This document shows, piece after piece, positions 49,160-59,454 of a stretch of DNA of 64,000 nt. Position 1 is the first letter of the stretch. Each line of letters opens with the position of its first letter. The DNA is taken from the NCBI GenBank assembly GCA_016648135.1, contig JADDOH010004036.1, forward strand, positions 124,001-188,000, in the 5' to 3' direction. The translations under genes were made by a program, and so were the position numbers. The notes beneath the pieces are model-generated. The model saw only the letters and a list, made by a program, of their open reading frames with translations. It did no database searches and was not told the origin of the DNA. This stretch comes from Agrypnia vestita. Taxonomy: Eukaryota > Arthropoda > Insecta > Trichoptera > Phryganeidae.

Positions 49160-49370
49160 TCAAAAAAATATAATGGAAATGGGCAGACAGCAAGCTCATG
49201 CTGGTACCAAAGGATAATCAAAATGACGGACCGCCTCAAGCCCGCTAGACAGGCGAAATCATAAAATTCTGCGGAAACACGTGTCAGCGAATAACAGTGG
49301 ACAGAATAAAGTGGGAGATACTCGGGGAGGTCTTCACCTGAAGTGCTTAGAAAACGGCTGATGATGATAT
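49160..49370 (+). pseudogene. LINE 3'-terminal coding remnant
   Basis: Across two frames the plus strand keeps KMTDRLKPARQAKS, a broken copy of the GRPxTRWxDD region, then FCGNT.. as SAETRVSE and VDRIKWEILGEVFT followed by CLENG. This is the extreme C terminus of RTE/CR1-like reverse transcriptases, and it ends in TGATGATGAT, a usual RTE 3' tail. Heavily decayed. Confidence 0.6.
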
Positions 49371-49437
49371 TTTTACGAAAGTGATGTCAATAGCAGGGCG
49401 ATCGTAGGGAGAATAAGAAATTGAGAATGCAATAAAA

Positions 49438-49620
49438 TAATTAATTAAGATAAATTATAGAAATCTCACAGATACAATGCTATATAGGTATATGAGAAAC
49501 GTGTTTGGAAGTCTTTATAGGGTGGCCCAGGATTAATTACTTTTATGAGCTGGTGATCACTTTACACAATGCAACATTCACTAATTCCATCGTAAGATCA
49601 TCCACGGATTATCATTTTTT
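49438..49620 (+). mobile_element. Foldback/MITE family A, left half only
   Basis: Starts TAATTAATTAAGATAAATTA, then AAATCTCACAGATACAATGC, GAGCTGGTGATCACTTTACA, AATGCAACATTCACTAATTC and CATCGTAAGATCATCC. No right arm follows, so the element is a half copy. Confidence 0.75.
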
Positions 49621-50710
49621 TTAAAGTTCAGTCATGCTGCAGAACTGCGAAGCATTTAGTAGTGATCATTTGAAACTCTAGCAAAAGCGCCACCCTTTGG
49701 AATGCCAAGAGTTTTATTCATGAGCGGTGCGCGGTTCCAGATCTACTGTGATTTAAAATAGGGTTAATTATTTTTGAACACCCTATGCTTTAGGGTCGCA
49801 ACCGACGAAGGAACATTGACCTTTCAACCCCTATCGCTGTAGTGTTTTCTCTCAAACTGAGAAAGCGAGCGTGCGGATGGTGCGTTAGATATTGCCAGGC
49901 CGGACGTCCGGTCGGTTGAGCCGCGCATGCCTAACATATTTGCGGTTTGGCCGCCGTCAGACGCGCTAACGCCGCGCATCCCTTGCGGCTGGTACCTAGA
50001 ACAGAACCCATATCTGTAGACAATTATTCATCCCTCGGGCGAAGATCCTTGCGTTGATTTGTTCTTAAAATAAAATACCAAAATCATTATTGATGGGGGA
50101 TAGTGTTTCCATTACAGGCTAACGATTCAACTATCCCTTTTTCGACCTCTTGGATAGAATTCATTTTCAATTTATTTAAACCGTTCAATCGCTATAACCG
50201 CCAAATTTTTAATTGAATTACATTGTAATTAAACTAAATTATAGATATCATATTATATGTATATAATTACAAATAATATTATACAAATACAAATTGGCCA
50301 AGCTAATAATTATAAGCGTGGTAAAAATGTAAACAATTGTATGCATTGCTAAGAATTCAAAATTAAAAAAAAATATCACTTACTTTACTTTTTGCCGCGG
50401 CCTGTGGATTAATGCTTATATTTTTCTTATTTATTATAAACAATATTCAGTTTATTACTTTTATATAAGAACAAAGGTTCTATATAAGTTTTCGCCCTAA
50501 AAAATTGCAATCTGTCATATAAATTCTGATATAAATGAATAATAAAAACCCAAATTATCGTAAAAACCGCCGAAATACGCATTCGCAGTGAATGTACCGC
50601 CTTAAGGCTCAAGTGGGATACTTTCTATTATACATTTTTTTATACATATATAATAGTAATATTAATATAATGCACATATTAGTATTAGAAAATTATTTAA
50701 GATATACTCG
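49621..50710. other. Non-coding stretch with a CpG-rich unassigned block at 49,790-50,050
   Basis: The block has clusters of CpG (GGCCGGACGTCCGGTCGG, GAGCCGCGCATGCC, CAGACGCGCTAACGCCGCGC) and a repeated GCCGCGCAT (49,921 and 49,972). No open frame. It could be a foreign repeat end or an island; not identified. The rest is AT-rich. Confidence 0.4.
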
Positions 50711-50935
50711 TAGCTATTATAGATGTCTCATAGAGACGAATCTATTTTTTGTATAAGAAAGTAGGTATGGAAGTCTTTTTTGGGTGTTGATAGGGCTTAT
50801 TAAGACCTATCATACGGCTGGCTTAAGTGCCAGCCGTATGATAGGTTGTAATAAGCCTAAACTACCTTAAATTACACAATGCAACGTTCACTAACTACAC
50901 CCGTGACAGACTTCCACATCTATAAAATTTTTGGA
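50711..50935 (+). mobile_element. Foldback/MITE family A copy with a strong internal hairpin
   Basis: Left arm TATTATAGATGTCTCATAGA, then GACGAATCTA. At 50,792-50,858 the arms AGGGCTTATTAAGACCTATC.. and ..GATAGGTTGTAATAAGCCT flank CATACGGCTGGC-TTAAGT-GCCAGCCGTATG, a hairpin of about 30 bp with a 6-base loop. It continues with ACACAATGCAACGTTCACTA and ends near TTCCACATCTATAAAATTTT. Confidence 0.7.
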
Positions 50936-51796
50936 AGTTGTATTTGTGTTAAACTTGCACACTTTGTTTCGTATGTGACCTGCAGTCGAAAACTTTCATT
51001 CATTCAGTCATTCCCATAATCCAATAATGATGTCGCTTTTGAAAATGAGATATCTATATTTTAGATTGAAGTTTTTAGAGTAATTTGCTTTGTATGTTTT
51101 TTTTATTTATTATTAATATAATATTTATTAACAAACTATTGAAATTGTACGGCAGTTTCACAAATTTTTCACAGTTCACTGTAGTATTTCTTTAGGAAAT
51201 TTCGTATATTTTTTTATTCTATCCGGAAGTTTTGTTTATATGTATATTATGACATTCTTTCTAATTATTAACATTACACTAGTTAAATGTTAATAATTCG
51301 GAAGAAATTGCTAGAAATACGCTTAAAAATTATTTTAATTTTTAAAATAAAATATTTATTTTTATTCAATAAATTAGACTATTTTTAAAATGTGCCCATA
51401 TTTTTTTTGTATCGATATTTGACACAAATATGCCACGAAACACATAAACACATACAAAAATACCCAGTCTTGAAAAAATCATAAACATGGAGTGTAGCGT
51501 CACCGAGAATGGAACCCGCTTATTCAGAGTATAAGAAGCCGGTGTTTTGTCTATTGACTAAGTTTAAGTTGACTAAGCCGATGTTTAGATGGTAAATTAC
51601 TTATTTTTTAGAGTGACTAGTAAATTAAGTGACCAACGGAAATATTGTCTATTAGATATAGTGTGTCCCTCTACTACTTTCTAATTTCTAGCTGGGGTAA
51701 TATTAATTATTTCTTCAATAACTTCAAAATGTCCCTGTGGTAATATTGTTTATATTAATAATAAGAAAAAACTTCGTTTAAATAACTATTTATAAA
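50936..51796. other. AT-rich non-coding stretch
   Basis: No gene recognised. Confidence 0.4.
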
Positions 51797-51840
51797 ATTA
51801 TCAACATGTTTCGGAGTCAAGGGTTCCTTCATCAGGATAC
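51797..51840 (-). ncRNA. Hammerhead ribozyme motif with canonical core, left of pair
   Basis: Minus strand: GTATC, CTGATGA (51,835-51,829), AGGAACCCTTGACTCC, GAAA, CATGTT, GATAATTT. Helix I has four pairs (TATC/GATA). Core bases and GAAA are all canonical; stem II keeps only two or three pairs. Predicted cleavage is between 51,803 and 51,802. Confidence 0.65.
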
Positions 51841-51998
51841 AACGCATACTAAAAATTTAAATTATGGAAATAAGAAAAAAGTGTTAATAGCAAATTAATT
51901 ATTATAACCAAATCCTTTTAGAAAATTGTTTCACATTATTTCTTAATAAAAATTTATTCAAATGCAAATATTTATTTTTGTTTATGTTAATTTAAATT

Positions 51999-52043
51999 AT
52001 TATCCTGATGAAAGGACTATTGGCGCCGAAACATGTTGATAAT
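51999..52043 (+). ncRNA. Hammerhead ribozyme motif, best-preserved helix I
   Basis: ATTATC (51,999-52,004), core CTGATGA (52,005-52,011), stem-II segment AAGGACTATTGGCGCC, GAAA (52,028-52,031), CATGTT, then GATAAT (52,038-52,043). ATTATC and GATAAT are perfectly complementary, giving six pairs of helix I around a fully canonical core. Helix III is AC/GT with a two-base loop, and U at 52,037 is the predicted cleavage base. Stem II has lost a pair compared with the AGGGACTATTGGCCCC form inferred from sister copies, which may lower activity. Confidence 0.7.
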
Positions 52044-54489
52044 TCAATATAAAGTGTTTTCTTCTTATTAACATTATTCATATTCAGATGACCGAGTTTA
52101 TGGGTAGTTAAAGGAGTGTGTAATAGATGACCTCATCACTGACTAATCGGATGCTGTCATATCTGTCAGGTAGTCTCTGCACTGAACATGTGCACACATG
52201 TGTAAAATAGATGAAGGTTCATGACAGGAAATGTCTGTATGCTCCTATAAGTGATTCTGATTTCATCTAAACCGTTTTAATTAAAATTGATATGGCGTAA
52301 AATTACAGCGAATAAATTTTGTTGAAATAATTGAAATACTCAAAAATATAAATTATGTGTGTGAAATAAGTTTGCCATAGACAAACTATTCTAGACGCCA
52401 TCCTATTGCGCCATCCTATTGCGCCATCCTATTCATCTTGGAATCCACGCACTTCACATTTGCGGAGTGATTTTGTAACTCGTGTAAACATTTAATTTTT
52501 AGTCAAATTTGTTTATTTGAAAAATTTATAAATTATTACACGCAGTATCTTTATCATACCATGTATTTTATGTAATCATTTAGGTGGATATTAAGCGTTA
52601 AATAGGCGAATTATTTATTTGTATGCATAGAAATATTGAAAAAGTTAGTGAAAAAAAACATAAAAGATATCTTTCCAGTTTTGAGAAAAAGTACAAAATA
52701 ACAATAACAAACTAAAATAAATTTAAATATTGAACACATTTTATAAAAATCTCTGTTATTTAAAAAAATAATATTTTTTTAAAAATAATAAATAAACACA
52801 GAAAATCAATTGATAAAAATACTAAATGATTTAAAAAATTAAAAAAATAACAAACCTATGGGTAAAATAGTATAACATTAGCAGATTATAATTTATAAAC
52901 TACCACTGCCTCAGAATCGATAGCAATATTATCTTGACAATAGTCAAGCTCTCAAGGAATACGTCTACGAACTCACTTCAATCATTGCCCAGTCTGTATA
53001 GAAATGATGAGTGTATGTGATGGTTTTTTCGCGTATTATCGTAATAAAAATAATATTGTATATCCTTGATCGTGTTGACAATGGAATACTGAGACTTCAG
53101 AGAGAATATCAGAGCTGTTCCAAATAAATAAATCTAAAGATTTTCATTGCTCTGTTGTATGTATTACTGATACATATAAATGAAAAGTTGATATCAAGGA
53201 GTATCATTGATTTATGAACATAATGGAAAAATTTAAAACATGAAGATGTTTATTTAGACTTACAGATGTAAATTAAAAGGCTCAGAACGTTTGTAATAAA
53301 ACATATTTTTAAGTATAACACTTTTTCAAAACGCTTTACATATAAAAGAGGGTTCTCTCGTTGATCGAAGTATTAATCACGAATAAGAAGCCTCGCCGCG
53401 AAAAATAGCAGCAAAATTCTCAAATTTACTGAACGCAAAGAATACACAGTAACAGCGCGTCGCGTCGTTGAAATAAATAAAAATCCGGAATGTTGGGAGA
53501 GAATAAAAATAACTAGATTTATCTGCTGCAAATGAACTTCCTCTAGTCTGCCGAATGCCTGGTGTAAAACGTTTTATCTCATATAAGAGGCGTATTTATT
53601 ACCTAGATTGTTGACATATTACTGAGTGTTACAACCTAATACTAATAAATGCGTGATGGGTACTTTAACGATACACAGTTTACATCACATGTTTAATTAC
53701 AGTCGACGTTAACAGCGGTACTGGAATAATTAATGTACCACAGGGATGATAAAACGTAAATCGGTCTATGTAGGTATATCGATCACAATCGGTTAAGGAT
53801 TTACAGGTGTTTTATTCAATTACAAAGATGAAACGCTCAGTTTTGGTAAGGCATCTTAGTGGTGGATTAAATGGTGGACGGGGGGTCCACGAACCCTAAG
53901 AGACCACCAGTAGTCGAGTATCGAGGGAGAACACGTGTCGCTCAAGCAATGTTAAAAGCTAGCACGCTTTGCCCACTGACATCCATCATTAATGCAAAAA
54001 TTAATTCAACCGAAATAATATAAAAATTTTCGCTATGGCTGAAAACGTTATACAAATATTAATGAAAAATTTTAAATATACCTGTAATTAGAAATAATTT
54101 CACAGACGTCTGTACTCGTCTACTTGTCTATTAGTTGCATTATTATTTTTATTATACTCTAGAATATTTGCCCATCTCTTATCGCACTTATTCACTATCG
54201 AACGCCGATTATAATTCGCCCTGTGATTTTGCTTTCTGTGCTATTCCTTTCTATGAGATCGCAAAACTATCATAATAAACTGAACTGCACCATTATGTCG
54301 CTCTTTATAATATGTAAAATGTCATTTTGTGAAAGTTTAGTTATTATTTTATTTATAAGCCCTCTAGTAATTTTAAATGATTCTTAAACCCACGAGACAA
54401 CCACGTAATTACTTGATTTTTTTTTAAATTCAAGAACGCATTCATATTTGTGAAGTTGTAATTTTTCAGAAAACGTTCTGTGAAGTTTT
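52044..54489. other. AT-rich non-coding stretch
   Basis: No gene recognised. A 13-bp unit (GCGCCATCCTATT) is repeated three times at 52,393-52,432. An AT-rich, A-tract-laden stretch lies at 52,600-52,860. Confidence 0.45.
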
Positions 54490-54554
54490 TAAAACCAAAT
54501 TAATTAATCAATTATGAAGACCTACAGAAAAATCTAATCCAATAAAAAATATTT

Positions 54555-54628
54555 GGCTACTACCGGGATTCGAACCCGGGTCACCTCCTTTTCGAGGCCG
54601 GTGCCCTAACCACTAAGCTACAGGAGTC
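54555..54628 (-). ncRNA. tRNA-like sequence with unusual anticodon arm, left copy
   Basis: 74 nt. A box TAGCTTAGTGG and B box GGTTCGAATCC are intact, the T stem CCGGG/CCCGG is perfect, and the spacing fits a class-I tRNA. The acceptor stem pairs only partly. The anticodon region cannot form a normal 5-pair stem; instead CACC..GGTG and CCT/AGG stack around a CGAAA loop. By position, the anticodon would read CGA. A run TTTTTT follows about 8 bases after the 3' end, a usual Pol III stop. Not a normal tRNA gene; more likely a tRNA-derived SINE or passenger. Confidence 0.65.
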
Positions 54629-54743
54629 TTGTAGATTTGCGTTAATATATCGACTTTATATGTAATTCTTATTTAAAAAAAAATAATCAATTGATAAAAA
54701 TGAGAATTACATATAAGGTCGATATATTCACGGAAATCTACAA

Positions 54744-54817
54744 GGCTCCTATAGCTAAGTGGTCAGAGCACCGGCCCCGGAAAGGAGGTGACCCGGGTTC
54801 GAATCCCGATAGTAGCC
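54744..54817 (+). ncRNA. tRNA-like sequence with unusual anticodon arm, right copy
   Basis: Mirror copy of 54,555-54,628, transcribed in the opposite direction (divergent). The acceptor stem GCTCCTA/TAGTAGC has six of seven pairs. A box TAGCTAAGTGG and B box GGTTCGAATCC are intact. The extended CACC-GG-CC hairpin replaces the normal anticodon stem, as in the left copy, so this shape predates the inversion. A TTTTTT run sits at about 54,824-54,829. CCA is not encoded. Confidence 0.65.
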
Positions 54818-54882
54818 GAAATATTTTTTCGTGGAATTGATTTTTCTGTATGTCTTTCTAATCGATTAATTAAATTGGTTTT

Positions 54883-55663
54883 AATTACTTGATTACACTA
54901 TATGTGGTTCTTTTAGATTTCGCGACAATATTTATCTGACAGAATATTATTAATATTTATTAAAATCCGAACGATTATATTTGTGTTTGGAATATTAAGA
55001 AACATATATTTTATATCGCTTTTTTTTTCTTATAAATATATGTTTACTTAAAAGTCATACTTCAATGTACTTACCGTACACACCTGTTATTTTTTTCAGA
55101 AATACTAGAGCCACGTTTTTAATCAATATGTACTTTTAACGTAATGAAGTTGATTTATTTTACGATTAATTTATTCACGTGGTCTCGCAAAATATGCCAT
55201 GACAACGAGACTAAATGTTCTTTCTAGGGACAAAAAGGAACAACTATGCCTTAAACTCACAGACTACATGCATGCACAGCTTTCGGAATAAGTTCTCGAA
55301 ATTCGTTGACATTTTTCGTTGTAATAGCCTAAAGTAGCAAAGATTTAGTTGGAAATGGAATGCGCCAGTATTGATTATAGTTAAATGACACTACTGAAAA
55401 TTGTATTGTTTTTTAAGATTGTTTGTTTTATTTTTTATTGTATGTTTTGGTTGATTAACCTTCGGGTACCGGGGGATCGAAAAAAGGATCAAGGCGGGAG
55501 GGGGGTAATAAAGTGACCCCAGTCAAATTTGCTTAATGAAGTACAATGGTTCGAAAATACTCTATAATATTTTTAATTGCATTTATTATGCAATGCGAAC
55601 AAGATTCTACTAAAATTTTTGTCATTTTATAAGAAACCGTAAAAAAACTAACCTATAAAAACC
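54883..55663. other. AT-rich non-coding stretch
   Basis: No gene recognised. A short G-rich patch (GTACCGGGGGATCG, GGCGGGAGGGGGG) lies at 55,463-55,507. Confidence 0.4.
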
Positions 55664-56138
55664 AATTTTTTATTATACTCTCTTTCTCATTTGTATTGTT
55701 TCCAATTTGATATTCTATCAACATATTCCTCTTGCTTTAAGTTCATGTGGAAAATCTATTCCATGCATATTATTTTCCTTAAAATTTATACAATATTGAA
55801 AACATAATAATTGGTATAGGGGGGATGGCGTCGGCAAAACCATCTCATTGGACTCATGGCTCGAGTCAGACTAGTTGAAACAGGTTTCACGCCTTCTCCA
55901 CGCCTCGGGCTCCTTTCTCATTTGTATGGTTTACAATTTGAAAAAACTGTTAAAATTTCGAAAAATCTTAAATTATACCATAATTAAATTTTTTAAACCA
56001 AAATTTGTAAGATCATTTTTATCGAGTCAGCCTGCAAAGTTTCAGCTCGATTGGATGAAGGGAAAAGGGTTAAAAATCGATCCAAAGTTTTTAGGCAGTT
56101 AAAAAGACGCTGCGAGTTAAAAGAAAGGGAGTAAAAAA
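55664..56138 (+). mobile_element. Repeat family B, divergent copy 3
   Basis: Same ends (TTTTTTATTATACTCTCTTT and GAAAGGGAGTAAAAAA) and the internal block TTTCAGCTCGATTGGATGAA with ATCGATCCAAAGTTTTTAGG. The left half differs from copies 1 and 2, and the GCAAGCAAG repeat is absent, so this is a distinct subfamily. A 75-aa frame here is not a gene. Confidence 0.65.
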
Positions 56139-56264
56139 TATTTTGACGTCTCATGACTCACAAGCGTCTAATTGGCAGAAAAAAGTAAGCATTTCGTTTA
56201 GAATGTTGATGACTGTCTATGGATAAACTTTTTTTTCTACTTTTGACTGTCTTATTACACATTA

Positions 56265-56810
56265 ATATTGTCACGTGTCGTGGCTGCGGAAGGAATTAAT
56301 GAAAGCGCTGGAATATTATAACGGATTTATTGATTACTGAATAATTAATGAATCAAATGTACAATTAAATATAACGCTAATATTGAAATAAACCGTTTCG
56401 CAAATTTATCACTCGTAAATAGACACTTTATTTTCGCTTTAACACTTTATTCACTATTCACTAGAATATTCCATCCAATTTCCGCACTTATTAATTTCGC
56501 TTCGGTTTATTCCGCTACGTAAGAACTTTCCAGAATATCACCGTCAAATTACCGCTCGCTTGGCCAGCCTGCGTGCCTGGCCTCCGCAACTCGCGGTTTG
56601 TTCGCTTTGCTTCGCTTCTGTGCCGCTGTCAGCAACAACAACTCTTACTCCCGCGCACCGTCCTATTTATATTGGCTATCATGGAGCCTTCCAGGCCTAA
56701 GTCGTAGATTATGCTAGGCCGTTCTGGAATCTTTGGTAGTATTATGGTCATTTTAAACAACTGTTACTTGACATGAGTACCTGATTGTTCTTTTAGCCTC
56801 GTTACAATAT
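56265..56810 (-). mobile_element. Solo LTR (Ty3/gypsy-like) with 4-bp target duplication
   Basis: The LTR spans 56,269-56,806 (538 bp). Read on the minus strand it begins TGTAACGAGGC and ends ACACGTGACA (TG..CA), and it is flanked by ATAT on both sides (56,265-56,268 and 56,807-56,810). In that orientation it has a TATA box (AATATAAATAGGACGG), then a GC-rich leader, then AATAAAGTG polyadenylation-type sites. This is the expected U3-R-U5 order. No internal domain follows, so it is a solo LTR left by recombination. A 4-bp AT-rich duplication fits gypsy-type integration; the family is not named. Confidence 0.88.
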
Positions 56811-57370
56811 TTCGATATTGATAAAATTCTTATTAATTGTTATGATTGTAAAAATAATGTCATACACATAATGTTCTGGTATTCTGAATTTATTCTAAAA
56901 AGTACTCTTGAGTTTGTCAATAGTTTCTGTCTCATTCACGACAGAGTGCTTAAGAGACTTTCCGTCGACTTAATTGAACTACCGCCCAGATGACGGTTCA
57001 TTTGTTCAGCCCGCAGACGACATCCATTAACAGGGCGCACACGACATGCTTGCCAATCGGCGATATCGACCGAGTCGGAAAGCCGCGAATTATCCCGCGT
57101 TCGTTCGCTTATCCCGATCAAACGGTTGTAACTAAACGCCATCTAGCGAACGTCGGGGGGTTTATCGCGAGTGACGGGATTCCCGCGTGATAGATGGCTC
57201 AGTCACCGGCAGATCACGGCGCTTGTTATTGATGACGTATTCGAGACAAAAATTTATTTGGGCGGGGCCGCGGAGGGGCGGGGCCGGGGGCGGCGACGGC
57301 GGCGGCCGTTTCGGTCCTCGTGAATAGTCAAAATAAAACAGCTACAATTGCTGTTCATTTTATTTTGTTT
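56811..57370. promoter_or_regulatory. CpG island with GC boxes and a flanking hairpin
   Basis: From about 56,930 the DNA becomes CpG-dense (CGGCGATATCGACCGAGTCGG, CCCGCGTTCGTTCGC). It ends at 57,260-57,310 in tandem GC boxes (GGGCGGGGCC, GGGGCGGGGCC, GGGGGCGGCG) with at least five G runs close together, able to form a G-quadruplex. An inverted repeat (CAAAATAAAACAGC and GCTGTTCATTTTATTTTG) follows at 57,329-57,367. Frames of 66-68 aa on both strands are composition artefacts. A promoter or enhancer is the natural reading, but no transcript start or gene is visible next to it. Confidence 0.5.
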
Positions 57371-57854
57371 TTGTTTACGGTTATGGCGTTATAAGCTATG
57401 ACCGTCGGGTTTTTTATTTTATTCAGCATTATTGAAGTTTTTTTGAAATTATTCTTCCCTAGGCGCGTTAGGAGTAAAATTTTAGGACGCAACGCAATGC
57501 TTGCGCAACACGCAACGGAATATTTTCAAACGACGATGTCACGACTCATCAATCAAAAGATAAGATTTCTGAGTTATATTCACGTAATAGCAATTATTAT
57601 AAATGACGACATCAAGTCGTGGTGTTCCCGGTGTTGTGATTAATAAAATGTTATTATTGTTGTTTATTTTACATTTGATGATGTATTTTCAAAATATACA
57701 TGTTCAAAATACAAAATAATAATGTGTTATTATGATGACGGAATTACGTGCTTCCTGTTTCAGTTCATCTTTTTTATACAAGTCAGATTTTTTATCCGTG
57801 GACGGAGCAACATTGATGGAAATTCTCGTTCGTGTTGTACCTATATATTGTTTT
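57371..57854. other. Non-coding stretch
   Basis: An 81-aa frame at 57,398-57,643 is not recognisable; the stretch includes a cluster of GCAACGCAATGCTTGCGCAA-like words at about 57,489. No gene called. Confidence 0.4.
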
Positions 57855-58020
57855 GGCGGTCCTCGTAGCCTAGTGGGCATGACACTGATATCTCACACCG
57901 AGGATCCGACATGCATTCACTTTGGCTTCTTCTTCGTCTTCTTCTTGTTATTCATTTTCTTCTTCACTGCTGGAAATATACCTTTTTCAATTTCTCCCTT
58001 TGTCTGGCGCATCTAGGCGT
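57855..58020 (+). mobile_element. tRNA-derived SINE head
   Basis: GTAGCCTAGTGGGCATGAC at about 57,866 fits the tRNA A box exactly; a decayed B box (GAGGATCCGACATGC) follows about 37 bases later, after TCTCAC (a Glu-type anticodon loop). CTTCTTCTTCG-rich sequence follows. This order, a tRNA head followed by unrelated sequence, is that of a SINE. Confidence 0.5.
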
Positions 58021-58144
58021 CACCAGCAATTGATAAAATAAAGTTAATCCATCTCTTTGGTTGCCTTCCGACGCTCCTTTTATTTGTCCAGGTCCTCCAC
58101 ATCAATATTCATGGCTTTGTGTCTTGTCCATTGCAAAATATCAA

Positions 58145-58545
58145 TTTGCTTATCGAAAAATCAACGGAATACAACACTAACCTTCACTTAGCTTTTATCG
58201 ACTACCGAAAGGCGTCTGACTCAATTGAGACGTGGGAAATCATACTGAGTCTCAAGATATACGAGATTGATGAGGTTTATTTATGAGAACGCAACCACGA
58301 GTGTGATGATAGATGAAAAGGCAGAGACGAAAAAATTATCAAGATTCAAAAATGTGTCAGGCAGGGTGATATTATATCACCAAAACTTTTCATTCCAGCT
58401 CAAGAAGGTATTTTTAAAACCATAAAATGGAAAAACCGAGGAGTAAAAATAAATTTCACACATCTGAGTCACCTCAGGTTTACAGAAAAAGTGGTGGTTA
58501 TTGGTAAGGATATGAATGAACTGTAGATTATCACCAAAGAATTGG
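58145..58545 (+). pseudogene. RTE-type LINE reverse transcriptase, palm fragment
   Basis: The plus strand reads LLIEKSTEYNTNLHLAFIDY, then RKASDSIETWEIILSL (motif A, AFIDYxKAFDS, catalytic Asp kept), a decayed region, then KCVRQGDIISPKLF (motif B, GVRQGD), and further on LSHLRF followed by VVVIGKDMNEL. The YADD box expected after LRF is lost. Stops and frame changes are present. The fragment is bounded by no recognisable ends. Confidence 0.85.
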
Positions 58546-59454
58546 TTAAATACAGATAAAATAATCACTTTTTCATTTATAGCAAAATAACTTTGAAGTA
58601 ACATAATTTCAATTAATAATAAAAATTGGACTCGAAACATTTTTGATGAAATAATAAAAAGTGGTTTTATACAAAGTGTTTTCTTTTAATTAAGTAATAT
58701 AAATTAATAACAACTACTTTATTTGATGAGAATAAATGAGCTGTTTTGATGATAAATGTAAAACAATCGTTTGCATTTATTTCCTTTTTTTTATGCTTGT
58801 CCCATGATACTTTTATATTTTTAAACATTTTTTACTTTTTTAAATAAATATTAGATATCAATCTATGATGGTAAAATGATAAAAAAACTACCTCCTTCAG
58901 AATAGGTATTACTTTATATCCAGCGAGATAGGTAGTGGTCGAGAGGCTTGCTACATGTTATCCTACATTTAAATATGTACCTACTACCTGAGTATGTGTA
59001 TCAAGCAATTAAACGTCTTTTGTCCAATAAAAGCCGACTTATCCGTAATAAAATGAAATTAAATTAAATTTGTTGGAAAACAAACTATTTTACAATATCT
59101 ACTAAAATAACAAAATTTTTTCCTTCCAATATATGACCCTCGTATTACACAAATAATAAATAAGAAGCGTTAAATCCTCAGCTCAAAGTCAAAAAAAGTT
59201 AATTAAGAAAAAAATTTGGGTTTACAAAATTTCATTCAGTATCACAAAATTATCGACTGATACAATGATCAGTAAATAGGAAAGGAGTATCTTTATCGTA
59301 TCGGTAAAATTAACATTGAAGGAATTTCATTACCCCGTGAATTGTTACTAACCACTAGAGTTAATCACTGTTTGTGCATCTCTCTTGACCAGATTTAAAA
59401 GTCACTTTTTTGCAGCGACTTGTAACTTACGATAAAAATTAGGTACTGTTAAAC
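58546..59454. other. AT-rich non-coding stretch
   Basis: No gene recognised. Confidence 0.4.

Larger units (their letters stand above)
54490..54882. mobile_element. 390-bp palindrome carrying two divergent tRNA-like sequences
   Basis: Arms of about 180 bp (from 54,490 to about 54,671 and from about 54,701 to 54,882) are inverted copies around an AT-rich loop of some 30 bp. Outer ends AAAACCAAATTAATTAATCA and TTAATTAAATTGGTTTT match, as do the inner ends TGTAATTCTTA and GAGAATTACATATAAGGTCG. The arms differ at scattered positions, so the duplication is old enough to have diverged. No target duplication identified. Confidence 0.85.

Noticed and set aside
54555..54817. Two functional tRNA genes
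   Set aside because: A and B boxes are good, but the anticodon stem cannot form and both copies lie in palindrome arms; recorded as tRNA-like.
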